Shown here in pieces: positions 12,916-18,844 of a stretch of DNA of 18,844 nt. The stretch covers positions 1-18,844 of the forward strand of contig JACQBO010000057.1 in assembly GCA_016194465.1 (NCBI GenBank), in the 5' to 3' direction. The notes below the pieces were generated by a model, which saw only the letters and a program-made list of their open reading frames with translations, was not told the origin of the DNA and searched no databases. The position numbers and the translations under genes are program-made. The DNA comes from Candidatus Kerfeldbacteria bacterium (lineage in GTDB: Bacteria > Patescibacteriota > Patescibacteriia > SBBC01 > CAIJZX01). Position 1 is the first letter of the stretch. Every line of letters begins with the position of its first letter.

Positions 12916-12987
12916 TCCGGAGTAGCTCAATGGTAGAGCAATCGACTGTTAATCGATTGGTTCTCGGTTCGAATCCGAGCTCCGGAG
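12916..12987 (+). tRNA. tRNA-Asn (anticodon GTT), intact
   Basis: A full cloverleaf: acceptor TCCGGAG/CTCCGGA, D arm GCTCAATGGTAGAGC, anticodon arm ATCGA-CTGTTAA-TCGAT (GTT), T arm CTCGGTTCGAATCCGAG, discriminator G, and no encoded CCA. The flanks extend the pairing: CGC (12913-12915) with GCG (12987-12989), then, past a 3-nt internal loop, AAAGCCC (12903-12909) with GGGCTTT (12993-12999), ending in a short T-run. The gene therefore sits within a larger hairpin that may also act in 3' end formation. Confidence 0.95.
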
Positions 12988-13023
12988 CGGTGGGGCTTTT
13001 GGCTTATAAAAGCGCATGGCGTA

Positions 13024-13065
13024 TGGGAAACGCTAATGTTTTTTTGGTTCGAGTCTCGTTTCCCA
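13024..13065 (+). other. tRNA-3'-end-like hairpin remnant next to the recombinase gene
   Basis: TGGGAAACG (13024-13032) and CGTTTCCCA (13057-13065) are perfect inverted repeats, like an acceptor stem. Just before the right arm is GGTTCGAGTC (13046-13055), which looks like part of a T loop and stem. No D or anticodon arm is present between them. It may be a tRNA remnant or an old attachment site; the neighbouring gene is a recombinase-derived ORF. Confidence 0.35.
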
Positions 13066-13095
13066 GTAAACGAAAAAAACGAAGTAAATTTAGGC

Positions 13096-14010
13096 CTAGA
13101 AAATCCTACGCCATGGATTCCGGCCGAAACCATCAATCAATGGGTCTCGAGACCTTGGTATATCAATAAAGAAAAGACCCGGCGCAGGCCCATCTTCCGT
13201 GATAGCCTTGTGGCCAACAATGGTGAAGGCGTCGACTAAGTCATCATGTCGCTCAATCCCAAAGCCAACGATTTGCCGGACAAGTTCTTCATTCCCATGC
13301 CGCGAAAATTTAATTTTGCCGGTCTGAATTAAACTACTGACGGACATCAGGCGCGACCGTTTATCTGAAGCAACTTTCACGCCGTCAGGCTCATTAAGAT
13401 ATCCAAGCGGGGTCATGCCTGGGCGGAATCCCATCTGGGCCTTGGCGCGCAAACCGCGCTTCACATTTTCTCCCCGGTTATCGTTTTCCAATTTCGCCTG
13501 TGAGCAGAGAATCATTAAAAGGAATTTGTCGTTTGGGGTATTGGTAAAGGTTTGTCCATGGGTCCGAATGGCTTCGAGATGACCACTGTCCATCAGGTCG
13601 ACCAGAATGCCAAGATCTCCGGCGTTACGACTCAGTCGATCCGGTGCCCACGTCAGAATGCCGTTGAACGTGCCTTTGCGGATATCCGTCAAAAGTTCGT
13701 TGAACACAGGACGCTGACCGGACTGTTTTGCTGAGTAGCTCTCTTGTCGAACATCTTTCACTTTCATTTTCTCGAGCTTGGCGCGATCCAACATTTCCTT
13801 GATTTGGGAATCGATAGACAGCGCCTGCCGTTCGTCATCTTCACTAGATTTTCTCGCGTAGAGACAGAACGTCAGCGGCTTAGTCTTAGCTACGGGAGCA
13901 TCTGACTTTTGGATCACGCCGTCGATCACTTGGGGGAGCGTGACGGGGGCGGTATGGGTGTAGATAGGCATAGAGGGGCGGTTAGTGACTAGTCGTCGAG
14001 CACGAGTCAC
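13096..14010 (-). CDS. Chimera: serine recombinase catalytic domain fused to terminase large-subunit C-terminus
   Basis: A 304-residue ORF from GTG 14010, or 291 residues from ATG 13971. Residues about 47-207 are the resolvase domain of a large serine recombinase: YARKSSEDDERQALSIDSQ with the nucleophilic serine after R53, then SYSAKQSGQRPVFNELL, GILTWAPDRLSRNAGDLG and RGENVKRGLRAKAQMGFRPG, TPLGYLNE. From about residue 210 (near 13380) the sequence changes to the end of a phage terminase large subunit: DKRSRLMSVSSLIQTGKIKF, then EELVRQIVGFGIERHDDLVD, AFTIVG, including the HDDLVDAF nuclease motif. The recombinase Zn-ribbon and coiled-coil DNA-binding parts and the terminase ATPase and first nuclease motifs are absent, so neither full activity is expected. 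It is probably the product of a deletion in a prophage-like element, close to the tRNA-Asn cluster. Whether it is expressed is unknown. Confidence 0.8.
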   Translation of the reverse strand: MTRARRLVTNRPSMPIYTHTAPVTLPQVIDGVIQKSDAPVAKTKPLTFCLYARKSSEDDERQALSIDSQIKEMLDRAKLEKMKVKDVRQESYSAKQSGQRPVFNELLTDIRKGTFNGILTWAPDRLSRNAGDLGILVDLMDSGHLEAIRTHGQTFTNTPNDKFLLMILCSQAKLENDNRGENVKRGLRAKAQMGFRPGMTPLGYLNEPDGVKVASDKRSRLMSVSSLIQTGKIKFSRHGNEELVRQIVGFGIERHDDLVDAFTIVGHKAITEDGPAPGLFFIDIPRSRDPLIDGFGRNPWRRIF

Positions 14011-14315
14011 ACAGTACCGCCCCCCGGTGGGGAGTCTAGTTGGTAAGTTGTAGGTAACTTAAGTACCTCAAATGCCCCTGAAACCTCCTAAGACGCAGTA
14101 ATAAAGGGCGCCTAATATCCTGAACTATTCACTTACTTGATATCGCTATGATCCGAGCCGGTTTCAACAAGAAAAAAGACCGCCCTGCGTATTCTGGAGA
14201 GGGATTGCTAATGTTCATATGCATGATCCCTCAATCGCTTTAGGTTGACTCTCAATCAATCCCACCGTGTAATACTCGGCACTGCCCATTGTGGAGAGAT
14301 TTACTCATACTGAAA
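14011..14315. other. Gene-free stretch between recombinase and HIT genes
   Basis: No ORF with coding character, tRNA or known RNA is recognised here. The only structure noticed is GAGGGAT (14199-14205) with ATCCCTC (14226-14232), a 7-bp inverted repeat with a 20-nt loop and no T-run. It may be residue of the mobile element that left the chimeric recombinase. Confidence 0.5.
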
Positions 14316-14768
14316 TCATCCGCGAATAAGTTTGGCCAATGCGGCCAGCTCTTCATCATTGGCTCGTTGGTAGTCGTGAGAGGAAATATACCCCTCATAT
14401 TGTTCAAAGTATTTTTCGACGTTGGACTTGATCGGCTTCCACTCTTTCATTTTCGTTCCGTGCATCGGAAAGAGTTTGGCATGAACATGATCGACTCCGA
14501 AACCTTCGAAGATCATTCCTGTCCTACCAACATCGGCCAGCTTAGCATCGAGTAGCTGAGCTACTTTTTTTGAGGCGAGAGTGAGATCAACCATCACGTC
14601 TTGGGGTAAGTCAAAAATGTAACTCGAGTAATGCGTCTTTGGTATGACGACGGAAAAACCTTTGGTGTTAGGAAAGATTGATAAGAATGCCAAGTGTTTT
14701 TCGTCTTCCCAGATTTTGTGCGAGGGTGATTTTCCAGAGACGATGGAGCAGAAAATGCAGTTGTCCAT
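14316..14768 (-). CDS. HIT family protein
   Basis: A 150-residue histidine-triad superfamily protein, a cytoplasmic nucleotide hydrolase or transferase acting on nucleoside phosphoramidates or dinucleoside polyphosphates. The N-terminus MDNCIFCSIVSG has the CxxC pair common in HIT proteins. WEDEKHLAFLSIFPNTKGFS and VVIPKTHYSSYIFDL are standard. The signature reads DHVHAKLFPMH: H94 and H96 of HxHxH are present but the third position is Lys (K98). Variants with HxHxK occur in a known HIT subgroup (GxDHxHxKLxPxHG), so this may be normal for its branch, though catalysis could differ. A C-terminal extension (KYFEQYEGYISSHDYQRAND) follows. Promoter TGATATACT lies 7 nt before the ATG. It is divergent from the sugar cassette. 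Confidence 0.9.
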   Translation of the reverse strand: MDNCIFCSIVSGKSPSHKIWEDEKHLAFLSIFPNTKGFSVVIPKTHYSSYIFDLPQDVMVDLTLASKKVAQLLDAKLADVGRTGMIFEGFGVDHVHAKLFPMHGTKMKEWKPIKSNVEKYFEQYEGYISSHDYQRANDEELAALAKLIRG

Positions 14769-14775
14769 ATAAGAC

Positions 14776-14784
14776 AGTATATCA
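14776..14784 (-). promoter_or_regulatory. Extended -10 promoter of the HIT gene
   Basis: On the minus strand TGATATACT matches TGnTATACT closely and ends 7 nt before the ATG at 14768, so the mRNA is probably leaderless. No Shine-Dalgarno is present. Confidence 0.6.
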
Positions 14785-14889
14785 TGATCGAGTCCACTTT
14801 TGGTATCCTGGATCTTTGGAGGGTTTTGCGTGCTTCCAAACAGTTCGAGAGTCGTCGCGACGGCACTTGTTTTGAATGAGAAATTGAGC

Positions 14890-14895
14890 TAAAAT
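14890..14895 (+). promoter_or_regulatory. Probable -10 box of the sugar cassette
   Basis: TAAAAT lies 9 nt before an ATG at 14905. That ATG opens a 9-codon ORF (MTSYPKEL, stop TGA at 14929-14931) whose stop overlaps the GTG at 14928 that is in frame with the methyltransferase. The box makes the TTG at 14895 unlikely as the start, since it would overlap the promoter. Confidence 0.45.
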
Positions 14896-14927
14896 TGCAC
14901 CACCATGACCTCTTATCCCAAAGAATT

Positions 14928-15740
14928 GTGAAACACTACATTGACCAACAGGATCGTCGCATTAAGAGGATCTCTTTCGGACATGATCGTTGGTATTCCC
15001 CCGACAGTGGGATTTGGAATGAGCGGTACATGAGTGAAAAGAAGGATGTTTTAACCCGAGGTCGTAATAACCAAGAGTTACGTATCATCATTGCGAATTT
15101 ACCAAGGCATTGTCGCACTATTCTTGACGCACCATGCGGTTATGGCCGCATTTCAAACTTGCTGGCTAGCAAGAATTATCAACTCGTCGGAATAGACATT
15201 AACAAATACTTTATTCGGATCGCACAGCAAGATGCGACACAAAGGAGGAACTCTGTGCGTTATCTTGTTGGTAACATCCTCACAAAACAAATAAACAAAA
15301 AATTTGACGCGGTACTCAATATTTTTACTTCGATCGGTTATTTAGAAACTGAAGAGAAAAATGAACTCCTCATAAAAAAACTGTGTAATTATGTTAAACC
15401 TGGTGGACGCCTCATTATTGAAACAATGAACCCGATTGCCATGTTTCGTAGATACGAAGAGCGGTCGAATAAAGTCACAAACGATGGAAAGGTGTTTTCG
15501 TTCCGACGATACTACGATTATAAAACGGCGACCATGACAACGCGGGTTCGTGAAACTAGATCAAAAAAGCTAAAATTTTCGGGGGCACATATTATTCGGT
15601 TGTATTTTCCTCACGAATTAGTTGAGATTTGCAATAAATATGGTTGTGAAATCGATCAGATTTTAGATCAACGGGGTCATGACGGAGACATTATGGATTC
15701 TCTTCGTATGTGGTTAATATTTACTAAAAGAAAACAATGA
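14928..15740 (+). CDS. SAM-dependent methyltransferase (class I)
   Basis: A 270-residue protein from GTG 14928; the open frame reaches back to a TTG at 14895, which overlaps the likely -10 box. The Rossmann methyltransferase core is clear: motif I TILDAPCGYGRISNLL, the motif II acidic strand YQLVGIDINKYFI, motif IV FDAVLNIFTSIGYL, and PGGRLIIETMNP. A basic N-terminal part (HYIDQQDRRIKRISFGHDRW) and a C-terminal beta-rich part (FSFRRYYDYKTATMTTRVRE, then IIRLYFPHELVEICNKYGCE) follow the pattern of small-molecule or sugar methyltransferases. It is first in a five-gene unit with sugar-modifying enzymes, so a sugar or lipid-linked glycan is a likely substrate (inference). An ATG-started 8-residue ORF ends on this start; restoring one G would fuse it to the gene as MTSYPKELVKHYID. 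The stop overlaps the next start (ATGA). Confidence 0.85.
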   Translation: MKHYIDQQDRRIKRISFGHDRWYSPDSGIWNERYMSEKKDVLTRGRNNQELRIIIANLPRHCRTILDAPCGYGRISNLLASKNYQLVGIDINKYFIRIAQQDATQRRNSVRYLVGNILTKQINKKFDAVLNIFTSIGYLETEEKNELLIKKLCNYVKPGGRLIIETMNPIAMFRRYEERSNKVTNDGKVFSFRRYYDYKTATMTTRVRETRSKKLKFSGAHIIRLYFPHELVEICNKYGCEIDQILDQRGHDGDIMDSLRMWLIFTKRKQ

Positions 15741-16153
15741 AAGAGCGTGTCCGAGCAATTATTATTCAGGCAGGTAAGATTCTGCTTATTAAAAGAATTA
15801 AGCCAGAAGAAACGTACTGGGTTCTTCCAGGAGGTGGCGTTGAGACCGGGGAAAGCCACGCAGATGCAATTAAGCGAGAATGCGTAGAAGAGTTAGGTTT
15901 AACAGTAAACGTAAATGATTTGTTTTTCAGAAAAACGTCTGAAAAACCGGAAACTAAGGATCAAGTAGAAATCTTTTACTTATGCGATGTTGTAAGCGGC
16001 CAACTCGGGACTGGCCAAGGCCCAGAGTTTCAGCGTGACACACACTACGTTGGCAAGTACGAGCCGACATGGGTGGATATATCACAAATCGCAAAGCTCA
16101 ATTTCAAACCTTACGATATTCGAGACCTCTTGGCCAAGAAGTTTTCCGCATAA
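15737..16153 (+). CDS. Nudix hydrolase in the sugar cassette
   Basis: A 138-residue Nudix protein. The Nudix box is complete: GGVETGE, seven residues, then RECVEELGL (about 33-55), with the WVLPGGG strand just before it and the N-terminal strand VRAIIIQAGKILLIKR. The acidic C-terminal part (FQRDTHYVGKYEPTWVDISQ) is typical of MutT-like members that trim nucleotides or nucleotide-sugars. It overlaps the methyltransferase stop by 4 bases and precedes the aminotransferase by 6 nt, so it is translated as part of the cassette. In this context cleavage of a nucleotide-sugar or a related diphosphate is plausible, but the substrate is not determined. It is only distantly similar to the Nudix protein at 5657-6127. 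Confidence 0.9.
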   Translation: MKERVRAIIIQAGKILLIKRIKPEETYWVLPGGGVETGESHADAIKRECVEELGLTVNVNDLFFRKTSEKPETKDQVEIFYLCDVVSGQLGTGQGPEFQRDTHYVGKYEPTWVDISQIAKLNFKPYDIRDLLAKKFSA

Positions 16154-16159
16154 CGTATT

Positions 16160-17302
16160 ATGAGAAATATTCAATATTTCTCGAACAAAGTTAACAAACA
16201 TATTATTGATAATGCCGAAGTAAGACGGGTCACTGAAGTATTACGTACAGGCCTTCTTTCAAAACCCGATGGTGGACCAGTTGTTGGAGAGCTTCAGCGC
16301 AGGCTATCCAAATTACTGAACATGAAGTACGTATTTGCGGTGACCTCAGGAACTGCCGCGCTTCATTCGGCAATTGTTGCTCTAGGGCTCAAACCAGGTG
16401 ACGAGGTGATTGTGCCTGCGCTGGCGAATATTGCAGATTGCTCCGTCGTACTTCAGGTGGGAGCGAAGCCAGTTTTTGCTGATGTAGATCAGCTAGATTT
16501 TAACGTTGCACCTGAATCTATTAAGGCCAAAATCTCCAAGCGGACAAAAGCGATTATTGCTGTCCATATGTATGGTCAGCCGGCGAAGATGAACGAAATA
16601 AAAAACCTTGCTAAACGGCATAAGTTAGTTCTCATCGAAGATTGTGCTCAGGCCGCGGGTGCTAAATATCATGGAAAACACGTTGGCTCGTTTGGCGATA
16701 TTGGTTGCTTTAGTTTGTATCAAACTAAACATATTGTCGCTGGGGAGGGAGGCGTTGTGGCAACAAATAATAAAAAATTCGCAGGCATCATCACTTCAAT
16801 AGCCAATAACGGCATCATGAAAGCCAATCTTGACGCCTACGATTACGATAAAGTTGGATTCAATTACCAAATGACAGAGCTACAAGCGGCTTTGGCTCTG
16901 GTACAATTAAAAAAACTCGACCGCAACAATCGCGCTCGGAGAAAAAATGCAGGTGTGTATATTTCTAAATTATCAAAGCTGGGAATACAGTTCCAAAAAG
17001 TAAACAAAGGTACTGAGAATTCGTATTTTTACCTTACTGGTTTGTTGCCCGAGCGATTCGCTTCCAAAAGGGATGCCCTCCTAGACCAGGTAAAAGAGCG
17101 TGGAGTTCCTATCAAGAAGCTGTATCCGTTAGCTTTAACAGAGATAACGCTTATGAAACATCGGGTACCCCATAATTGTCCCATTGCCCAAAGCCTCACG
17201 AAACGCCTTTTTAATTTATTCGTGAACCCTGGTCTAGAGAAGGATGATATTAATTTTATGGCCGAGACAATAAAGGCTTGTTATAAGCAACTCAGTACGT
17301 AG
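16160..17302 (+). CDS. DegT/DnrJ/EryC1/StrS-type PLP-dependent aminotransferase
   Basis: A 380-residue fold-type I enzyme that transfers an amino group to keto-sugars, usually nucleotide-linked, in surface polysaccharide pathways. Family marks in order: SGTAALHSAIVALGLKPGDE (63-82, phosphate and PLP contacts), VIVPALANIADCSVVLQVGA, the strand KPVFADVD, AVHMYGQPAKM, IEDCAQAAGAKYHG with the Asp that binds the pyridine nitrogen (D161), and the catalytic lysine in FSLYQTKHIVAGEGG (K190). GFNYQMTELQAALALVQLKKLD and the C-terminal half are as expected, and the length is normal. It follows the Nudix gene by 6 nt and precedes the epimerase by 3 nt. The product amino sugar cannot be named. No Shine-Dalgarno is visible, as for most genes of this cassette. 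Confidence 0.93.
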   Translation: MRNIQYFSNKVNKHIIDNAEVRRVTEVLRTGLLSKPDGGPVVGELQRRLSKLLNMKYVFAVTSGTAALHSAIVALGLKPGDEVIVPALANIADCSVVLQVGAKPVFADVDQLDFNVAPESIKAKISKRTKAIIAVHMYGQPAKMNEIKNLAKRHKLVLIEDCAQAAGAKYHGKHVGSFGDIGCFSLYQTKHIVAGEGGVVATNNKKFAGIITSIANNGIMKANLDAYDYDKVGFNYQMTELQAALALVQLKKLDRNNRARRKNAGVYISKLSKLGIQFQKVNKGTENSYFYLTGLLPERFASKRDALLDQVKERGVPIKKLYPLALTEITLMKHRVPHNCPIAQSLTKRLFNLFVNPGLEKDDINFMAETIKACYKQLST

Positions 17303-17305
17303 GTT

Positions 17306-18010
17306 ATGACACATACTGGAAGAAAAAGGGTCGCAATAACAGGTGGGGAGGGAGCAATTGGGTTAATACTACAAGCGGGTCTGTCCAGTCAGCATCAACT
17401 ATTGAGTATCGACAAAAGTGCAAGCGGAGTCGGCCAGATTAATATAGACCGTGAGTTTGATAAATTGACAGCTGTGATTGCTAACTATGATGTGATCATA
17501 CATCTAGCGTGGGATATGCGAGAAGATTATCCGAAAGAGTTAACTCTCCCTACAAACAAGGCAATGGCCGAAAACATGTTTCAGGCCGCGATCAAAGCAA
17601 AAGTACCCCGGGTTATCATCGCTAGCTCGGTACATGCAGATAGCTATTCGGACGGCAAGCCTGGTGAAAATATTCATCCTACGCAAAACAGGTTTCCTGA
17701 TTCACCCTATGGGGCATCTAAACTGTACATTGAAAATCTGGGTCATTATTTCGCCCACAAACATGGGTTGGAAGTAATCTGCATCAGGTTCGGTGGTGTG
17801 AATGAGGAGAATGAGGTTCGTTTTCAGGAAGATCCTCTATATGACCGAGTACTGCTGTACCACGAAGACTGCATTGAGCTTGTAGACCAATGCATTACTG
17901 TAGACAATGTCCCCGAAAACTTTGCAGTTTTGTATGCTGTTTCCAATAATATTAATCGGGTTCACTCACTCGACAACTTTCTTAATTGGAAACCACACTT
18001 TCCAAAATGA
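17306..18010 (+). CDS. NAD-dependent epimerase/dehydratase (extended SDR family)
   Basis: A 234-residue nucleotide-sugar or uronate-type short-chain dehydrogenase. The NAD-binding glycine motif is TGGEGAIG (12-19), followed by LLSIDKS with the Asp that selects NAD. VIIHLAWD follows, then the active-site serines in IIASSVHAD (107-108) and the YxxxK pair Y135/K139 (SPYGASKLYIENL). At 234 residues it is shorter than many epimerases (about 300-340), with a reduced substrate-binding domain, which resembles uronate dehydrogenase-like members. The last residues (NNINRVHSLDNFLNWKPHF) fit that type. It starts 3 nt after the aminotransferase and overlaps the nucleotidyltransferase start by 4 bases (ATGA at 18007-18010). 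Expected role: preparing or oxidising a sugar within this cassette (inference). Confidence 0.88.
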   Translation: MTHTGRKRVAITGGEGAIGLILQAGLSSQHQLLSIDKSASGVGQINIDREFDKLTAVIANYDVIIHLAWDMREDYPKELTLPTNKAMAENMFQAAIKAKVPRVIIASSVHADSYSDGKPGENIHPTQNRFPDSPYGASKLYIENLGHYFAHKHGLEVICIRFGGVNEENEVRFQEDPLYDRVLLYHEDCIELVDQCITVDNVPENFAVLYAVSNNINRVHSLDNFLNWKPHFPK

Positions 18011-18786
18011 AGAAGGTCCAAACCCTGGTTATTGCAGCCGGAGGTAGGGGTAGTAGAATTGCCAACCATTTTAACAAGATTCATTTTCGTGGATCGAAGG
18101 TGTTATTTCCTATTGCTGATAAACCATTTATTGGTTACCTTATCGATCTTGCTCTGGCGCTGAAATTCAGGAGAGTGTTCTTACTGACGAGTCACTTCGA
18201 AGCGGACATTCGAAGATACATGAATACATACTACCTCGGTTCAAAGAAAGTAATTGTTGTATATGGTGGAAGAAAGGGTAGAAAATTTGGTGTCCCTTAC
18301 CTACTCTATTCAATAAGAAAATCCTTAAAAACCCCTTTTATTTATACTGACGGCAATATCTTGTTTGCACCAGAACTATTAAGACGCATGCAATCCGGAC
18401 GACTTGGAAAAAACAGTATTGCGCTCGCAGTTAGCAAAAGAGATTACGCCCCTACCCACTCTCGCGTGACTATAGCTGACGGTGAGATAAAAGATATATA
18501 TGTTCGCCTGTCCAAACGCAAGATTAACCGAAGCTCCCGGCAGGCGGTTGATTACTTTAGCATGGGCGTAATGGCCATTCACCCCAAAGTCTTTTCGTTG
18601 TGCCACGATTTTGCTCACAAGCTAGATCTTGACAACGTTATAAAAGAACTCTACTTGCGTGACTCGGAATTGATTAAGCCGGTAAATTACAAAAAAGATT
18701 GGTTGGCAATCCACCTGCGGCAAGACCTTGACAGCGCCGCGCGGCAAGCCCCCACGCTTGGCGTGGGGGAATCAGAGCGCACGTAG
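18007..18786 (+). CDS. Sugar-phosphate nucleotidyltransferase (NTP_transferase family)
   Basis: A 259-residue enzyme that joins NTP and a sugar-1-phosphate to form a nucleotide sugar. It carries the N-terminal signature VIAAGGRGSRI with the G-rich NTP loop, then the sugar- and metal-site lysine region SKVLFPIADKPFIGYLIDLA, and FIYTDGNILF, where the Asp is expected to bind metal. GRKFGVPYLLYSI resembles the hexose-1-phosphate transferases used in capsule and heptose pathways. The ATG at 18007, overlapping the epimerase stop as ATGA, is preferred to the in-frame ATG at 17986. Its C-terminal tail (APTLGVGESERT) is encoded by a perfect GC-rich hairpin (18749-18769), so the original end of the protein may have been replaced. 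It is the last gene of the cassette. Confidence 0.85.
   Translation: MKKVQTLVIAAGGRGSRIANHFNKIHFRGSKVLFPIADKPFIGYLIDLALALKFRRVFLLTSHFEADIRRYMNTYYLGSKKVIVVYGGRKGRKFGVPYLLYSIRKSLKTPFIYTDGNILFAPELLRRMQSGRLGKNSIALAVSKRDYAPTHSRVTIADGEIKDIYVRLSKRKINRSSRQAVDYFSMGVMAIHPKVFSLCHDFAHKLDLDNVIKELYLRDSELIKPVNYKKDWLAIHLRQDLDSAARQAPTLGVGESERT
18749..18769. repeat. Perfect hairpin in the 3' end of the nucleotidyltransferase gene
   Basis: CCCCCACGC (18749-18757), TTG loop, GCGTGGGGG (18761-18769). It lies 15 nt before the stop codon. A smaller hairpin, CCAGG/CCTGG, follows at 18787-18804. No T-run follows either, so neither is a classical intrinsic terminator. Confidence 0.75.
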
Positions 18787-18812
18787 CCAGGGTGCGGGAC
18801 CTGGCCGTCTTG

Positions 18813-18821
18813 TGGTAACCT
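18813..18821 (+). promoter_or_regulatory. Extended -10 promoter of the next gene
   Basis: TGGTAACCT fits TGnTAnnnT and ends 6 nt before an ATG at 18828, which opens a frame reading MPVYH at the right edge. The spacing is the same as at dnaG. Confidence 0.45.
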
Positions 18822-18827
18822 GGAAGC

Positions 18828-18844
18828 ATGCCCGTTTATCATAC
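18828..18844 (+). CDS. Start of the next gene (cut by window edge)
   Basis: An ATG at 18828 with five codons visible (MPVYH) before the window ends. The only support is the promoter-like TGGTAACCT 6 nt upstream, the same arrangement as before dnaG. No product can be named. Confidence 0.35.

Overview
The window reads as a chromosomal piece of an uncultivated ultra-small bacterium of the Candidate Phyla Radiation (Patescibacteria) type. This is inferred from the protein families present (small secreted and anchored proteins, an LVIVD-propeller plus DUF5011 exoprotein, a Cys-rich multi-TM protein with a C-terminal fibronectin-like domain), from tRNAs without an encoded CCA, and from promoters whose -10 box lies only 6-9 nt before the start codon. 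TGA acts as a stop, so this is the standard bacterial code.

Layout. 1-670: 3' end of phosphoenolpyruvate synthase, entering from the left edge. 671-2058: a possible broken small membrane ORF, a decayed C-terminal copy of a radical SAM gene, then two overlapping genes for a secreted and a membrane-anchored protein. 2083-3146 (minus): a radical SAM/SPASM-type gene split by a 1-nt frameshift. 3331-4713 (minus): a multi-TM Cys-rich protein. 4841-5159 (minus): an intact tRNA-Ser(GGA) sitting inside a second, interrupted tRNA-Ser. 5223-6127: SRPBCC (AHSA1-like) and Nudix genes. 6202-6453 (minus): a small unknown gene with a strong Shine-Dalgarno and its own terminator. 6454-6792: a gene-free, palindrome-rich leader. 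6793-9851: dnaG and rpoD, the housekeeping core. 9899-11830 (minus): a secreted LVIVD/DUF5011 protein lying between rpoD and a second copy of the last 38 nt of rpoD. 12022-12213 (minus): a small DUF1059-like gene. 12315-12987: a cluster of tRNA-Asn(GTT) copies, one intact, one with a remodelled T arm and others broken by palindromic inserts. 13096-14010 (minus): a chimeric ORF joining a serine recombinase catalytic domain to the C-terminus of a phage terminase large subunit. 14316-14768 (minus): a HIT protein. 14928-18786: a tightly packed five-gene cassette (methyltransferase, Nudix, DegT/DnrJ aminotransferase, NAD-dependent epimerase/dehydratase, nucleotidyltransferase) that looks like surface-sugar or nucleotide-sugar biosynthesis and is visibly more AT-rich than dnaG-rpoD. 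The next gene starts at 18828.

Most notable: short GC-rich hairpin-forming sequences, several sharing the core GGTGCGGGG/CCCCGCACC, occur inside tRNA copies of two different isoacceptors. In two copies the insert lies at exactly the same point of the T loop (between TTC and GAA). Others lie in the D and anticodon regions, upstream of dnaG, and a similar hairpin lies in the 3' end of a protein gene. In both tRNA families a more complete tRNA is nested inside an interrupted copy of the same tRNA. This could be a tRNA-targeting palindromic repeat element, an unusual kind of interrupted tRNA, or simple decay of duplicated tRNAs; the sequence alone does not decide.
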